In this document: positions 33,242-42,000 of the stretch, piece by piece
Layout of the letters: the number at the start of each line of letters is the position of its first letter
Numbering within the stretch: the stretch's first letter is position 1
NCBI GenBank assembly: GCA_934591635.1
Contig: CAKTPI010000010.1
Coordinates: 1-53,603 of the forward strand
DNA from: an uncultured Oscillospiraceae bacterium
GTDB lineage: Bacteria; Bacillota; Clostridia; Oscillospirales; Oscillospiraceae
Direction of reading: 5' to 3'
DNA length: 53,603 nt
Notes under the pieces: model-generated
What the model was told of the DNA's origin: nothing
What the model saw: the letters and a program-made list of their open reading frames with translations, nothing else
The model's database searches: none
Position numbers and translations under genes: made by a program

Positions 33242-33893
33242 ACTTTTGTTTGAAAAAAAGGAAAACGCAATCTGGATATCCCATCTGGATTTGATGCGCA
33301 TGTTCCAGCGTGCGTTTAAGCGGGCAGGGCTGCCGCTGACCCACACCCAGGGATTTAACCCTAGACCGTCGGTTTCTATTGCGCTGCCGCTCTCTGTAGG
33401 AATTGAGAGCGGTTGTGAGCTGCTGGATTTTGATTTGGACGGGGATCCAGTGGATAACAGTGAGATCAAACACCGGCTGAATGACGTGTTGATTGCAGGC
33501 GTTCGGGTGCTGGATGTGTATAATAACGGGCAGAAGATTAAATATCTTTCTCTGCTGGATTGCACACTCTCTTTGAAGTATGACCGGGGTATCCCGAAAG
33601 GAACGACAGATGCAATTCGGAACCTCTTTTCTCAGGATGAGGTTACAGTGATCAAAAAGAGTAAAAGCGGAAATACTGAGCAAAATATTATCCCGCTGAT
33701 TCGCCGGATTTCGATTCGAGCAACAGATGAAAGCACATTAGAGCTTTCGGCAAGAATCTGCTGCCAGAACCCATCGCTCAACCCAATGCAGATTGCCACA
33801 GCCATTGAAAAATATCTGCCTGATATGTGTCCGGACTTTGTAACATGCAGCAGGGTGGAAGTGCTTGATGAAAAAGAACAAATTTTCAGATAG
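33234..33893 (+). CDS. TIGR03936 family radical SAM-linked protein (DUF2344)
   Basis: Cytosolic protein of 219 residues that in most genomes follows or is fused to the TIGR03960 enzyme. The opening RLLFEKKENAIWISHLDLMR and LTHTQGFNPRPSVSIALPL are characteristic. It has no radical SAM motif of its own and presumably supports the partner enzyme. Overlap with the upstream gene indicates coupled translation. Confidence 0.93.
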   Translation: MPRLLFEKKENAIWISHLDLMRMFQRAFKRAGLPLTHTQGFNPRPSVSIALPLSVGIESGCELLDFDLDGDPVDNSEIKHRLNDVLIAGVRVLDVYNNGQKIKYLSLLDCTLSLKYDRGIPKGTTDAIRNLFSQDEVTVIKKSKSGNTEQNIIPLIRRISIRATDESTLELSARICCQNPSLNPMQIATAIEKYLPDMCPDFVTCSRVEVLDEKEQIFR

Positions 33894-33904
33894 GAGAATG
33901 AAAA

Positions 33905-34123
33905 ATGAAAGAATATATTATGCTGGAAGAGTGCCCGATTTGCCGGGGAGCAGGAATGCTGATGCATGAAGGCGGTTGGAATGTTCAGGTGGAGTGTGCT
34001 GACTGCAGCGCGCATACCGTCTACATTGAGTATTCAAATGAGGAGGAAAAGGAGCAGGCGGAACAGACCGTTGCTCATTTGTGGAATATTGGCAAGGTGG
34101 TCAGCAGTGAGCGGGGAGAATAA
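33905..34123 (+). CDS. Small Lar-like zinc-ribbon protein
   Basis: Protein of 72 residues with two Cys pairs (CPIC near residue 10 and CADC near 31) spaced as in Lar-type zinc ribbons, followed by an acidic helix (EEEKEQAEQTVAHLWNIGKV) where Lar proteins end in a Trp-Asn pair. Phage Lar proteins relieve restriction, but chromosomal clostridial relatives have no known role. It overlaps the thioesterase start by 17 bases. Confidence 0.75.
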   Translation: MKEYIMLEECPICRGAGMLMHEGGWNVQVECADCSAHTVYIEYSNEEEKEQAEQTVAHLWNIGKVVSSERGE

Positions 34124-34571
34124 TCCGAATGGTCTGACAGAGGAAAAGCTGGAGCGATGCCTCCACCAGCTGCATGAGCGAGCGGCGGGCACCATTGGAG
34201 AGATGCTTCACTTTGAAATCGGGGAATGTGTCTCAGGTTCCGGTGACTATACTCTGTATGCTTGTACTGAGCCTTGGATGCGCAATGCCTTTGGCACACT
34301 TCATGGCGGCATAATCAGCACAGTGTTGGATCAAGGAATGGGGATGGTTGCTGCTTGCCTGGTAGACGGACAGGCGATTACACCCACAATTCAGATGAAT
34401 GTTACCTTTCACCATTTCTTGATGGCTGGGGAACAGATGTGCCTTAAGATTCATGTGGAAGCGCTGACCAGAACCATGATTCACCTGCGGGCCGAGGTGT
34501 TTGCTCAGCAAAACTCGGGGCGGCTTTGTGCCAGCGCGACTGGAATTTTCTTCATTAAAGGACTCCAGTAG
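34107..34571 (+). CDS. Hotdog-fold thioesterase (PaaI-like)
   Basis: Cytosolic acyl-CoA thioesterase of 154 residues. The helix and active-site loop NAFGTLHGGIISTVLDQGMG match PaaI-type hotdog enzymes (the HGG with Asp/Gln at the dimer interface). Start is GTG 34107 with AAGGTGG 6 bases upstream, inside the zinc-ribbon gene; longer upstream codons of the frame overlap that gene and are rejected. The acyl group is unknown. A long hairpin terminator follows. Confidence 0.87.
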   Translation: MSGENNPNGLTEEKLERCLHQLHERAAGTIGEMLHFEIGECVSGSGDYTLYACTEPWMRNAFGTLHGGIISTVLDQGMGMVAACLVDGQAITPTIQMNVTFHHFLMAGEQMCLKIHVEALTRTMIHLRAEVFAQQNSGRLCASATGIFFIKGLQ

Positions 34572-34601
34572 AGATCGGTTGTTCCGGTGTGTAAAATAAA
34601 A

Positions 34602-34655
34602 ACACCCGAAAAGTTAGGAGAAGTTCGGAACTCTTCCTACTTTTTCGGGCGTTTT
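34602..34655 (+). terminator. Long hairpin terminator after the thioesterase
   Basis: An imperfect stem of about 22 bp (ACACCCGAAAAGTTAGGAG... with its complement ...CTACTTTTTCGGGCGT) closed by a short loop near 34626, then TTTT. Confidence 0.8.
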
Positions 34656-34714
34656 GAATGCAATAATACAGATTCGTGCTGCTGGAAAATTTTTTGTTTT
34701 TTTAAAAAAAGCAC

Positions 34715-34743
34715 TTGCTTTTTTCGAAAAGATGTGGTAATAT
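34715..34743 (+). promoter_or_regulatory. Promoter of tRNA-Pro (GGG) with A/T-rich upstream tract
   Basis: TTGCTT (34715-34720), 17 bp spacer, TAATAT (34738-34743). A run of T then A (34688-34710) just upstream could act as an UP-like element. Confidence 0.6.
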
Positions 34744-34784
34744 ATCTAGGCAGTTGAGAGACAGCACAAAACAAGTTGAGAAAT

Positions 34785-34861
34785 CCGGGTGTGGCGAAGT
34801 TTGGTATCGCGCTTGAATGGGGTTCAAGAGGCCGCTGGTTCGAATCCAGTCACTCGGACCA
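34785..34861 (+). tRNA. tRNA-Pro (anticodon GGG)
   Basis: Complete cloverleaf of 77 nt with encoded CCA. Acceptor CCGGGTG/CACTCGG, anticodon stem CTTGA/TCAAG with loop ATGGGGT giving anticodon GGG (codons CCC and CCU). D-arm and variable region are nearly identical to the CGG isoacceptor at 30540-30616. Confidence 0.96.
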
Positions 34862-34893
34862 ACCGCTGAGGTCGAAAGATCTCAGCGGTTTTT
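34862..34893 (+). terminator. Terminator after tRNA-Pro (GGG)
   Basis: Stem ACCGCTGAG / CTCAGCGGT (34862-34870, 34881-34889) followed by TTTT, starting right at the CCA end. It may also end the convergent small gene. Confidence 0.88.
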
Positions 34894-34896
34894 CTG

Positions 34897-35079
34897 TTAC
34901 ATTCCGAAGTCCGTTTTTTCTGTGATCGTGTCTGAGACTTTCCAGGCGATATCCTCCACCTTGTCAGCAGCTTTTTCGGCCAGCTTCCGCGTGGGATTGC
35001 TGCGGGGCATTGCCAAAACGGCGACCATGCCGGCAGCAGCACCCAGTCCAGCGGTAAGCGCAATCGCTTTGAAATCCAT
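34897..35079 (-). CDS. Small YtxH-like membrane-anchored protein
   Basis: Protein of 60 residues: a hydrophobic Ala/Gly-rich helix (about 5-22, IALTAGLGAAAGMVAVLAM) then an amphipathic helical tail rich in Lys, Glu and Asp. This is the build of YtxH-type small proteins, often stress-linked. ATG 35079 is 8 bases after GGGGG; an in-frame GTG three codons earlier is less well placed. It is divergent from the PyrF-like gene and shares its upstream region. Confidence 0.65.
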   Translation of the reverse strand: MDFKAIALTAGLGAAAGMVAVLAMPRSNPTRKLAEKAADKVEDIAWKVSDTITEKTDFGM

Positions 35080-35141
35080 TTTTTTCACCCCCTGTCTTTA
35101 TAGGATGTCCAGATTCGGAGAAAAAATCCCGCAAACGCTCG

Positions 35142-35169
35142 TTGCACATTTTTGCAAATGTGGTATACT
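35142..35169 (+). promoter_or_regulatory. Promoter of the PyrF-like gene with a palindrome in the spacer
   Basis: TTGCAC (35142-35147), 16 bp spacer, TATACT (35164-35169). The palindrome CACATTTTTGCAAATGTG (35145-35162, 7 bp arms) fills the spacer and suggests an operator. Confidence 0.6.
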
Positions 35170-35218
35170 AAAAGTGAGTTCCGGAGCATGTACTTTTTGT
35201 GAAACGGGGGAGTGACCT

Positions 35219-36091
35219 TTGTCAATTGATGCATTGCAGGCCAAGATAAAAAAGACAGACAATGCCCTGATGGTGGATTTTTCGCTTGATCCGGAGCGGC
35301 TTCCGCCTGCTGAGGGAGAGCAAAGTCTGTGTGACCGATATCAGGATTACTGCCTGCGTCTCCTTACTGGATTAAGGAGCAAAGTTCCGGCGGTGAGATT
35401 TCGCCTGCTTCCCTTTGCGTTGCTGGGAGGTGGCGGGGTTGAGGCGCTGTCTGCACTTTTGAATAAAGCCGCCTCTCTTGGATTTTACACTTTGTTGGAC
35501 GTGTATGGTGTATCCAGTGCTTCATTGGCAAAATTTGCAGCCAGTCAAATTTGGGGCGAGAAAACCCGGCTGCCCTGCGATGGCTTGCTGATTTCCGGCT
35601 ATTTTGGGACGGAATTGATTCGTCCTTTTTTGCCATACTGTGAAGAGCAGAAGAAGGATTTGTTTCTTGCAGTTCGTTCGGTGAATAAATCTGCTTCTGA
35701 AATTCAGGATCTGCTTGTCGGCTCAAGAATGATCCATATGGCCGCAGCAGACTATGTGAACCGTTTTGCAGCAACTACAGTGGGAAAATATGGCTATGCC
35801 AGAATTGGAATTGCTGCCTCTGCAACCATGGGTGATAGCATCAAAATGCTGCGGGCCAGCTATCCCAAACTTTTTATTTTGGTTGATGGTCTGGATGTGT
35901 CCGGAGCCAACGCTAAAAATGCGTCCCAGGGGTTCAATGCACTGGGCCATGGGGCAATTTGCTGCGTAGGCAGCTCCGTCACGTGTGCTTGGCAGCAGGA
36001 GGAGAATGCCCGGATGGATGCAGTTGAGGCAGCTGTGGCTGCGGTAGAGAAGACGCAGAAAAAGATAAACCGCTATATATCCTTGCGTTGA
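35219..36091 (+). CDS. PyrF-like TIM-barrel protein lacking the catalytic Lys-Asp motif
   Basis: Cytosolic protein of 290 residues that aligns with long (type 2) orotidine-5'-phosphate decarboxylases, the last step of UMP synthesis: FAVLL-like early strand, NPYLG-equivalent SGYFGTELIRPFL, KTSNPSS-equivalent RSVNKSASEIQDL and a late GATxP-equivalent region. The catalytic DAKRGDI is replaced by DVYGVSSAS, so the essential Lys and second Asp are absent. It is probably not a decarboxylase. No other pyrimidine gene is nearby. Start is TTG 35219 after GGGGGAG. A regulatory or phosphate-ligand-binding role is possible. Confidence 0.65.
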   Translation: MSIDALQAKIKKTDNALMVDFSLDPERLPPAEGEQSLCDRYQDYCLRLLTGLRSKVPAVRFRLLPFALLGGGGVEALSALLNKAASLGFYTLLDVYGVSSASLAKFAASQIWGEKTRLPCDGLLISGYFGTELIRPFLPYCEEQKKDLFLAVRSVNKSASEIQDLLVGSRMIHMAAADYVNRFAATTVGKYGYARIGIAASATMGDSIKMLRASYPKLFILVDGLDVSGANAKNASQGFNALGHGAICCVGSSVTCAWQQEENARMDAVEAAVAAVEKTQKKINRYISLR

Positions 36092-36109
36092 GAGGACATT
36101 ATGTACCAA

Positions 36110-36131
36110 CCAGCCTGCGATGGCAAGCTGG
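36110..36131. other. Hairpin between convergent genes
   Basis: CCAGCCTGC / GCAAGCTGG (36110-36118, 36123-36131) pair with a single C-A mismatch around a GATG loop. It lies between the PyrF-like and the lipoprotein stops and may end both transcripts, though no strong T run follows on either strand. Confidence 0.45.
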
Positions 36132-36139
36132 TGATGGAA

Positions 36140-36466
36140 TTATTTTATTCCGTTTGCGGTGTCGGGAATCATGCCGTCCTCTCCGGCCAGACCGCTCTGA
36201 GCGTCCGGAATTGTAGAGGTGGTTGCGGCTCCGCCGCTTCTCCCGTTGACACCTGCTTCAGGAATCGTCGTGGTATCCTCAGTAGGCTGTGTTGTTGCTT
36301 GTGTGGTGGGCTGTGTCGTCGGTGCTGTCGTCGGTGCGGTGGTAGGAGCTACTGTTGGCGCGGTAGTTGGCTGCGTAGTGGGGGTGTTGGCCGTGTTGGC
36401 ACGGCAGCCGCCAAGCAGCAGCGCAATCAGTGCGGCGGCACAGACCATTTGAATTGTAGATTTCAT
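36140..36466 (-). CDS. Thr/Pro-rich lipoprotein
   Basis: Surface lipoprotein of 108 residues. The signal peptide ends in the lipobox LLGGC (Cys near residue 21). The mature part is a low-complexity stalk of PTTxPTT repeats (about 28-62) and then a Gly/Ala-rich tail with no recognisable domain. The repeats suggest an extended spacer, possibly glycosylated, and could expand or shrink by slippage. GGAGGG precedes the ATG. Function unknown. Confidence 0.75.
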   Translation of the reverse strand: MKSTIQMVCAAALIALLLGGCRANTANTPTTQPTTAPTVAPTTAPTTAPTTQPTTQATTQPTEDTTTIPEAGVNGRSGGAATTSTIPDAQSGLAGEDGMIPDTANGIK

Positions 36467-36623
36467 ATTTTCCCTCCAAAAGTGCTTGTTTCAATGGGAG
36501 TATACCCAATGAACCTAAAAACATACGATTCATGCTCATTTTTTAACCAGAAGATACAGTGGCACATTCTTTTGTATGCAGCTGTAATGAAATCTTTTTT
36601 GCAATTTGCCGAACAAATTACCG

Positions 36624-36652
36624 TTGCTATTTTGTAATTTCCATGATACTAT
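36624..36652 (+). promoter_or_regulatory. Promoter of the ferredoxin gene
   Basis: TTGCTA (36624-36629), 17 bp spacer, TACTAT (36647-36652). I see nothing else in the 36467-36698 gap apart from this and the lipoprotein ribosome site. Confidence 0.5.
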
Positions 36653-36698
36653 AAGAGGAGAGTCCCTCATTACAAAAACATAAAGGAGTCGTTCTACT

Positions 36699-37085
36699 AT
36701 GAAGAAGCTCTCGGTGAAAAAGGATTCCCAGTGCATGGCGTGCCTGGAATGCGTCCGGGCATGCTCCCAGGCCTTTTATAAGGAATTTAACCAGGCTTAC
36801 AGTTGCATTCAGATTGTAGCGAAGGGCACCGGTGCGAAGCCAAACGTGTGCATCCAGTGCGGCAAGTGCATGAAGACCTGTGAGCACGGGGCCATCACCC
36901 AGAATCCCAAAACCGGTGTTTACATGATTAACAAGAAAAATTGTGTCGGCTGCGGCAAATGCGTGGAGGTTTGCCCCACCAAGGTAATGGTTCACAAGGC
37001 GGAGAATCCCGTTTCTAAGTGCATCGCCTGCGGCATCTGTGTAAAGGCCTGCCCGATGGAAATTCTGGAAATTGTCGAAAAGTAA
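36699..37085 (+). CDS. Ferredoxin-like protein with four [4Fe-4S] motifs
   Basis: Small electron carrier of 128 residues. Four CxxCxxCxxxC motifs are present: CMACLECVRAC (about 12-22), CIQCGKCMKTC (about 51-61), CVGCGKCVEVC (about 80-90) and CIACGICVKAC (about 107-117), so up to four clusters in two dicluster units. It resembles electron-transfer subunits such as CooF or HycB but has no visible partner enzyme nearby. AAAGGAG precedes the ATG; it is monocistronic with its own terminator. Confidence 0.92.
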   Translation: MKKLSVKKDSQCMACLECVRACSQAFYKEFNQAYSCIQIVAKGTGAKPNVCIQCGKCMKTCEHGAITQNPKTGVYMINKKNCVGCGKCVEVCPTKVMVHKAENPVSKCIACGICVKACPMEILEIVEK

Positions 37086-37099
37086 ATTTGACTGCTCTT

Positions 37100-37130
37100 G
37101 AGCTGTTGTCCAATGGATAGCAGCTCTTTT
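37100..37130 (+). terminator. Terminator after the ferredoxin gene
   Basis: Stem GAGCTG-TTGTCC / GGATAG-CAGCTC (37100-37111, 37115-37126) followed by TTTT. Confidence 0.82.
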
Positions 37131-37164
37131 CTAATGCCCATTTTACCGGAAATGCGTTTTTCAG

Positions 37165-37193
37165 TTGCGGAAAGAAAGAGACTGTGTTATACT
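37165..37193 (+). promoter_or_regulatory. Promoter of murB
   Basis: TTGCGG (37165-37170), 17 bp spacer, TATACT (37188-37193). Confidence 0.6.
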
Positions 37194-37224
37194 GTACGTG
37201 ATTATACACCCGGAGGCGTTTATT

Positions 37225-38133
37225 GTGGAATTAACTGACTTTCAGGAAAAATTGCAGCGGAATTTACCGGAAATAACACTTCGGTTCTCCGAGCCAATGA
37301 GCAAGCATACTTCCTTCCGTATCGGCGGTCCGGCGGCGGTTATGGCGTTTCCGAAGAGTGAAGCGGAGCTGGCGACTTTATTGAAATTGTCCGGTAAATT
37401 GGACATAAAATATTATATCTTGGGAGCAGGAACCAATGTGCTTGCGCCGGATGAAGGCTTGGACAGCCTGGTTATCTGCCTGAAGGACTGCTTGAATGGT
37501 ATGGAGGCACTTCAGGACGGACGTGTAAGATTTGCAGCAGGGGTTACCATGTCGCGAGCAGCAGTTTTTGCGGCGTCGCTGGGGCTCTCCGGGCTCGAAT
37601 TTGCCCATGGAATTCCCGGTACCGTTGGCGGAGGGGTCTACATGAACGCCGGTGCTTATGGCGGAGAGATCAGCCAAGTGTGTGTAAGCGTGGATGTCAT
37701 GAATGTGGACGGTGACATTTGCACATACACACGGGATGAAATGCAATTCGGCTACCGGCATAGTTCTTTGCAGGAGCGGGGCGGAATTGTAGTGGGAGCC
37801 GTTTTTCGATTGACACCCTCTTCAGCAGACACCGTAAAGCGTACAATGAAGGAGCTACAGACGAAGCGATTGGCTTCACAGCCTTTGGAGTTTCCTTCTG
37901 CCGGCTCGGCTTTTAAGCGTCCTGTCGGAGGCTATGCTGCTGCGCTGATTGAGCATGCAGGACTGCGGGGGTTCCAGGTGGGAAAAGCGGGGATTGCACA
38001 AAAGCATGCCGGATTTGCAATTAATCTGGGCGGTGCAACGGCAAAGGATATGAGGGAACTGCTCGCCCAGGTGTCAGAGCGGGTTTATGCGGATTCCGGC
38101 ATCCGCCTGGAACCGGAAATTCGGATTTGGTAA
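37225..38133 (+). CDS. murB: UDP-N-acetylenolpyruvoylglucosamine reductase
   Basis: FAD enzyme that makes UDP-MurNAc for peptidoglycan; 302 residues. Seen are HTSFRIGGPAAV and LGAGTNVL (FAD domain), GIPGTVGGGVYMNAGAYGGE, YRHSSLQ and the type IIb signature PSAGSAFKRP with the catalytic Ser/Glu region. GTG 37225 is 8 bases after CGGAGG; longer frames cross the promoter. In clostridia rapZ and yvcK often separate murB from whiA; here whiA follows after 18 bp. Confidence 0.96.
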   Translation: MELTDFQEKLQRNLPEITLRFSEPMSKHTSFRIGGPAAVMAFPKSEAELATLLKLSGKLDIKYYILGAGTNVLAPDEGLDSLVICLKDCLNGMEALQDGRVRFAAGVTMSRAAVFAASLGLSGLEFAHGIPGTVGGGVYMNAGAYGGEISQVCVSVDVMNVDGDICTYTRDEMQFGYRHSSLQERGGIVVGAVFRLTPSSADTVKRTMKELQTKRLASQPLEFPSAGSAFKRPVGGYAAALIEHAGLRGFQVGKAGIAQKHAGFAINLGGATAKDMRELLAQVSERVYADSGIRLEPEIRIW

Positions 38134-38151
38134 ACAGAGAGGTGATGAGCA

Positions 38152-39063
38152 ATGCGCTCCTTTTCCGCAGCGGCAAAAGCGGAGATGTGCAAAAATAACC
38201 CACAAGCGAATTGCTGCGCACTTGCAGAGTGCTTTGGTATTTTGCTTTTCTGCAACAGCTTCAGTAGTCATGGTATCAAAATCATTACGGAGAGTGACGC
38301 ATTTGCGTCCCTTCTGCCTAAATTATTCAAAAAAGCTTTCAGCATTGGATTTGACAGCCAGGCGGGGGAGAAAAAAACCGGAAAGCTTGTTTTTCAAATC
38401 ACTTCCGGCGAAAAATTGACAGCGATTATGAGTGCTTTCGGCTTTGACCGAGAGGAAACCTTCTCCATGCATATCAACCTCCCTGTGGTGGAAAATGATT
38501 GCTGTAAGGTGGCTTTTTTACGTGGGGCGTTTCTGGCGGGCGGCAGTGTTACAGATCCGGGGAAGGGCTATCACCTGGAGCTTGCAACCTCACATCATAG
38601 TGTGGCGAAGGAATGTTACGTTCTCATTCATGAAACGCTTGGTTTTCCTCCGAAGATTGCCTCCCGTGCCGGCACCCAGGTGATTTATTTGAAGCAGAAT
38701 GAGCAGATTGCGGATTTTCTTACCTTCCTTGGTGCATCGGTTGCATCCATGGGAATTATTGAGGCGAGGTTGGAGCACGAACTGAATAACCAGGTGAACC
38801 GACGCTGCAACTGCGATGATGCCAACATCACAAAGGTCGTGGAGGCGTCCCAGGAACACTTGAATGCAATCCGTATTTTGCGTGAGCGGAACCAGTTTGA
38901 TTCGCTTCCGGACAAGCTGAAGCAGGCTGCACTTGTGAGGGAAGAAAATCCGGAGTCCTCTCTTACAGAATTAGCTGGCCTCGTTGAACCCAAAATCTCG
39001 AAACCTGCCATGAATCACCGGTTAAAGCGCTTGGTGGAATTGGCTTCGGAGGTAACAAAATGA
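38152..39063 (+). CDS. whiA: WhiA DNA-binding protein
   Basis: Chromosome-associated regulator of division and sporulation-related genes, 303 residues. It has the degenerate LAGLIDADG homing-endonuclease fold (LRGAFLAGGSVTDPGKGYHLE near 120-140) and a C-terminal helix-turn-helix (SLTELAGLVEPKISKPAMNH). Length and layout are standard. AGAGGTG precedes the ATG; the stop overlaps the dnaE start by four bases (ATGA). Confidence 0.95.
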   Translation: MRSFSAAAKAEMCKNNPQANCCALAECFGILLFCNSFSSHGIKIITESDAFASLLPKLFKKAFSIGFDSQAGEKKTGKLVFQITSGEKLTAIMSAFGFDREETFSMHINLPVVENDCCKVAFLRGAFLAGGSVTDPGKGYHLELATSHHSVAKECYVLIHETLGFPPKIASRAGTQVIYLKQNEQIADFLTFLGASVASMGIIEARLEHELNNQVNRRCNCDDANITKVVEASQEHLNAIRILRERNQFDSLPDKLKQAALVREENPESSLTELAGLVEPKISKPAMNHRLKRLVELASEVTK

Positions 39064-42000
39064 GCTTTGTTCATTTGCATGTTCATACAGAATATAGCCT
39101 TCTGGATGGCGCTTGCCGTATTGATCGAATTATGGATCGAGTAAAAGGACTGGGGCAGACATCCATTGCAATCACAGACCACGGCGTGATGTATGGCTGT
39201 ATCGATTTTTATAAAGCGGCCAAGGCGGCGGGAATTAAGCCAATCATCGGCTGCGAGGTCTATGTGGCAAGACGGCAGATGTCCGATCGGATTCATGGCG
39301 TGGATAATGACCCATATCATTTGGTATTGCTTTGCAAGGACCGTACCGGATATGAAAACCTGTGTTACATGGTCTCGGAGGCATTTCTGCACGGATTTTA
39401 TGGGAAACCGCGCATCGATCTTGACTTGCTGCGGCAGCGGCATGAGGGCCTGATTGCGCTGTCAGCCTGCCTGGGCGGAGCGATCCCCCAGTACTTGATG
39501 GAGGACTCCTATGACGCGGCAAAGGAGTATGCACTTCAAATGGCCCAGATCATGGGAGAAGGGAACTTCTATCTGGAGCTGCAGGATCATGGGATCCCGG
39601 AGCAGCAGACTGTCAATCAGGGTATTCGCCGTATTGCGCGAGAGACCGGCCTCCCGCTTGTGGTGACAAATGATGCTCATTATCTGCGCCGGGAGGATGC
39701 GAAGATGCAGGATGTGTTGCTGTGTATTCAAACCGGAAAGACGGTGGATGACACCAATCGTATGCGTTTCCCGTCAGATGATTTCTTCCTGAAGAGTGAG
39801 GATGAGCTGCGCCCTTTGTTCCCTGGTTGTGAAGAAGCTTTTGAAAACACCGTGAGAATTGCGGAAAAATGCAATCTGGAATTTGTCTTTCATGAGTACC
39901 ACCTGCCTTCCTTTCCTGTCCCGGAGGGATTTACCAATGAGGCGTACTTCCGGAAACTCTGCTATGATGGCTTTCAGGAACGTTATCCGAATGCGCCGGA
40001 AGAGTATCGGCAGCGACTGGAATATGAAATCAGCGTCATCAGCCGCATGGGCTATGTAAACTACTACCTGATTGTGTGGGACTTTATTCACTATGCGAAA
40101 CAGGTGGGAATCCCTGTTGGCCCAGGAAGAGGATCCGGAGCAGGTTCCATTGTGGCGTATTGCATTCATATTACCGAAGTTGACCCAATGAAATACGCTC
40201 TCATTTTCGAGCGCTTCCTGAACCCGGAACGGGTGAGTATGCCCGACTTTGATACGGATTTCTGTCAGGAGCGCCGGGGAGAAGTGATTGAGTATGTCAT
40301 GCGGAAATACGGTGCCGACCATGTAGCACAGATTGCAACCTTTGGAACAATGGCGGCAAGAGGCGCAATTCGTGATGTGGGGCGGGCGCTTAACTTCTCT
40401 TTTGCGGAAACGGATGTGGTCGCGAAGCTTGTGCCTACAACGCCCCATATCACCCTGAAAGAGGCAATGGATTCTTCGCCGAAGCTGAAGGAGATGTACG
40501 AACGGGATACACGAATTCATACCTTGGTGGATACTGCGATGTCTCTGGAGGGAATGCCCCGCAACACGTCTACCCATGCGGCGGGCGTGGTGATTACCGC
40601 TGACCCGGTATATATGTATGTACCGCTGTCTACCAATGACGATACGGTTGTTACCCAGTACACAATGACCACCATTGAGGAGCTTGGCCTGCTGAAAATG
40701 GATTTTCTTGGCCTTCGCAACCTGACCGTTATTCGGGATGCGGAGCAGCAAATTCAAGCGGTTAATCCCAGCTTTTCTGTTGACCGTATTGAAGATAATG
40801 ACCCGGCAACCTATGCCATGCTGGCAGAGGGAAAGACACAGGGCGTCTTCCAGCTGGAATCCTCTGGTATAACGGGGGTATGCGTCAACATGAAACCTAC
40901 CTCCATTGAAGACCTGACGGCTATTGTGGCATTGTACCGCCCCGGCCCAATGGATGCTATTCCAACATTTATTGCCAACAAGCTGGATCCGAAGAAAATA
41001 ACCTACAAAACGCCGCTATTGGAGCCGATATTGAAGGTTACCTATGGCTGTATTGTCTACCAGGAGCAGGTGATTGAGATTTTCCGCACTCTGGGCGGCT
41101 ACACGATGGGGCAGGCTGATAATATTCGCCGTGCTATTTCCAAAAAGAAAATGAAGGTCATTGAAGCAGAGCGGAAAGTCTTCGTCTACGGCGACAAGGA
41201 GCAAGGAATTTGCGGCGCAATTGCCAATGGTGTCAGCGAAACAGTCGCTCAGTCCATCTATGATGAGATCGTTGATTTTGCAAACTATGCCTTCAATAAG
41301 TCTCATGCCGTGTGCTATGCTGTGGTATCTTATCAGACTGCGTACCTTAAATGTCATTATCCCCGGCAGTATATGGCAGCTTTGATGACGTCGGTGCTGG
41401 ACTCTGCGGAAAAAATATCCGGTTATATTACGGAATGCAAGGAGATTGGAATTGAAACGCTGCCCCCAGATATCAATCACTCAGATGATCACTTTTGCGT
41501 GGAAGGGAACTGTATTCGTTTTGGCCTTGGGGCTGTGAAAAATGTTGGGCATGGACTGATTCGTACCATGGTTACCAAGCGTACTGAGGGAGGCCCATTC
41601 AAAAACCTGGAGGATTTCCTGGAACGGATGGGAGAGGGAGAGCTGAATAAGCGGGCCGTGGAGAACTTTATCAAGTGCGGTGCAATGGATTGCTTTGGTT
41701 ACCACCGCAGTGAGTTGCTGTCTGTTTACGATAAAATGATGAATGCCGTCTCTGCAACCAGGAAGAAAAATCTGGATGGTCAGATGGGGTTATTTTCCAT
41801 GCTTTCCGGCAGGGAGGCTGCGGCAAACATTGTCATCCCCCACATGGAGGAACTTCCACGCACAGAGCTGATGGCAATGGAGAAGGAAACCACCGGTATC
41901 TATATCTCCGGGCACCCAATGGATGATTACCGGCAGCTGCTGAAAAACACCAGCGTTGTTCCAATTGCGGCTCTGTCTGGTGAGAATTCAAAATTTCAGG

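Noticed and set aside
33905..34123. Phage anti-restriction function for the Lar-like protein
   Set aside because: There is no phage or restriction gene nearby and the gene lies within a housekeeping cluster, so only the zinc-ribbon call is kept.
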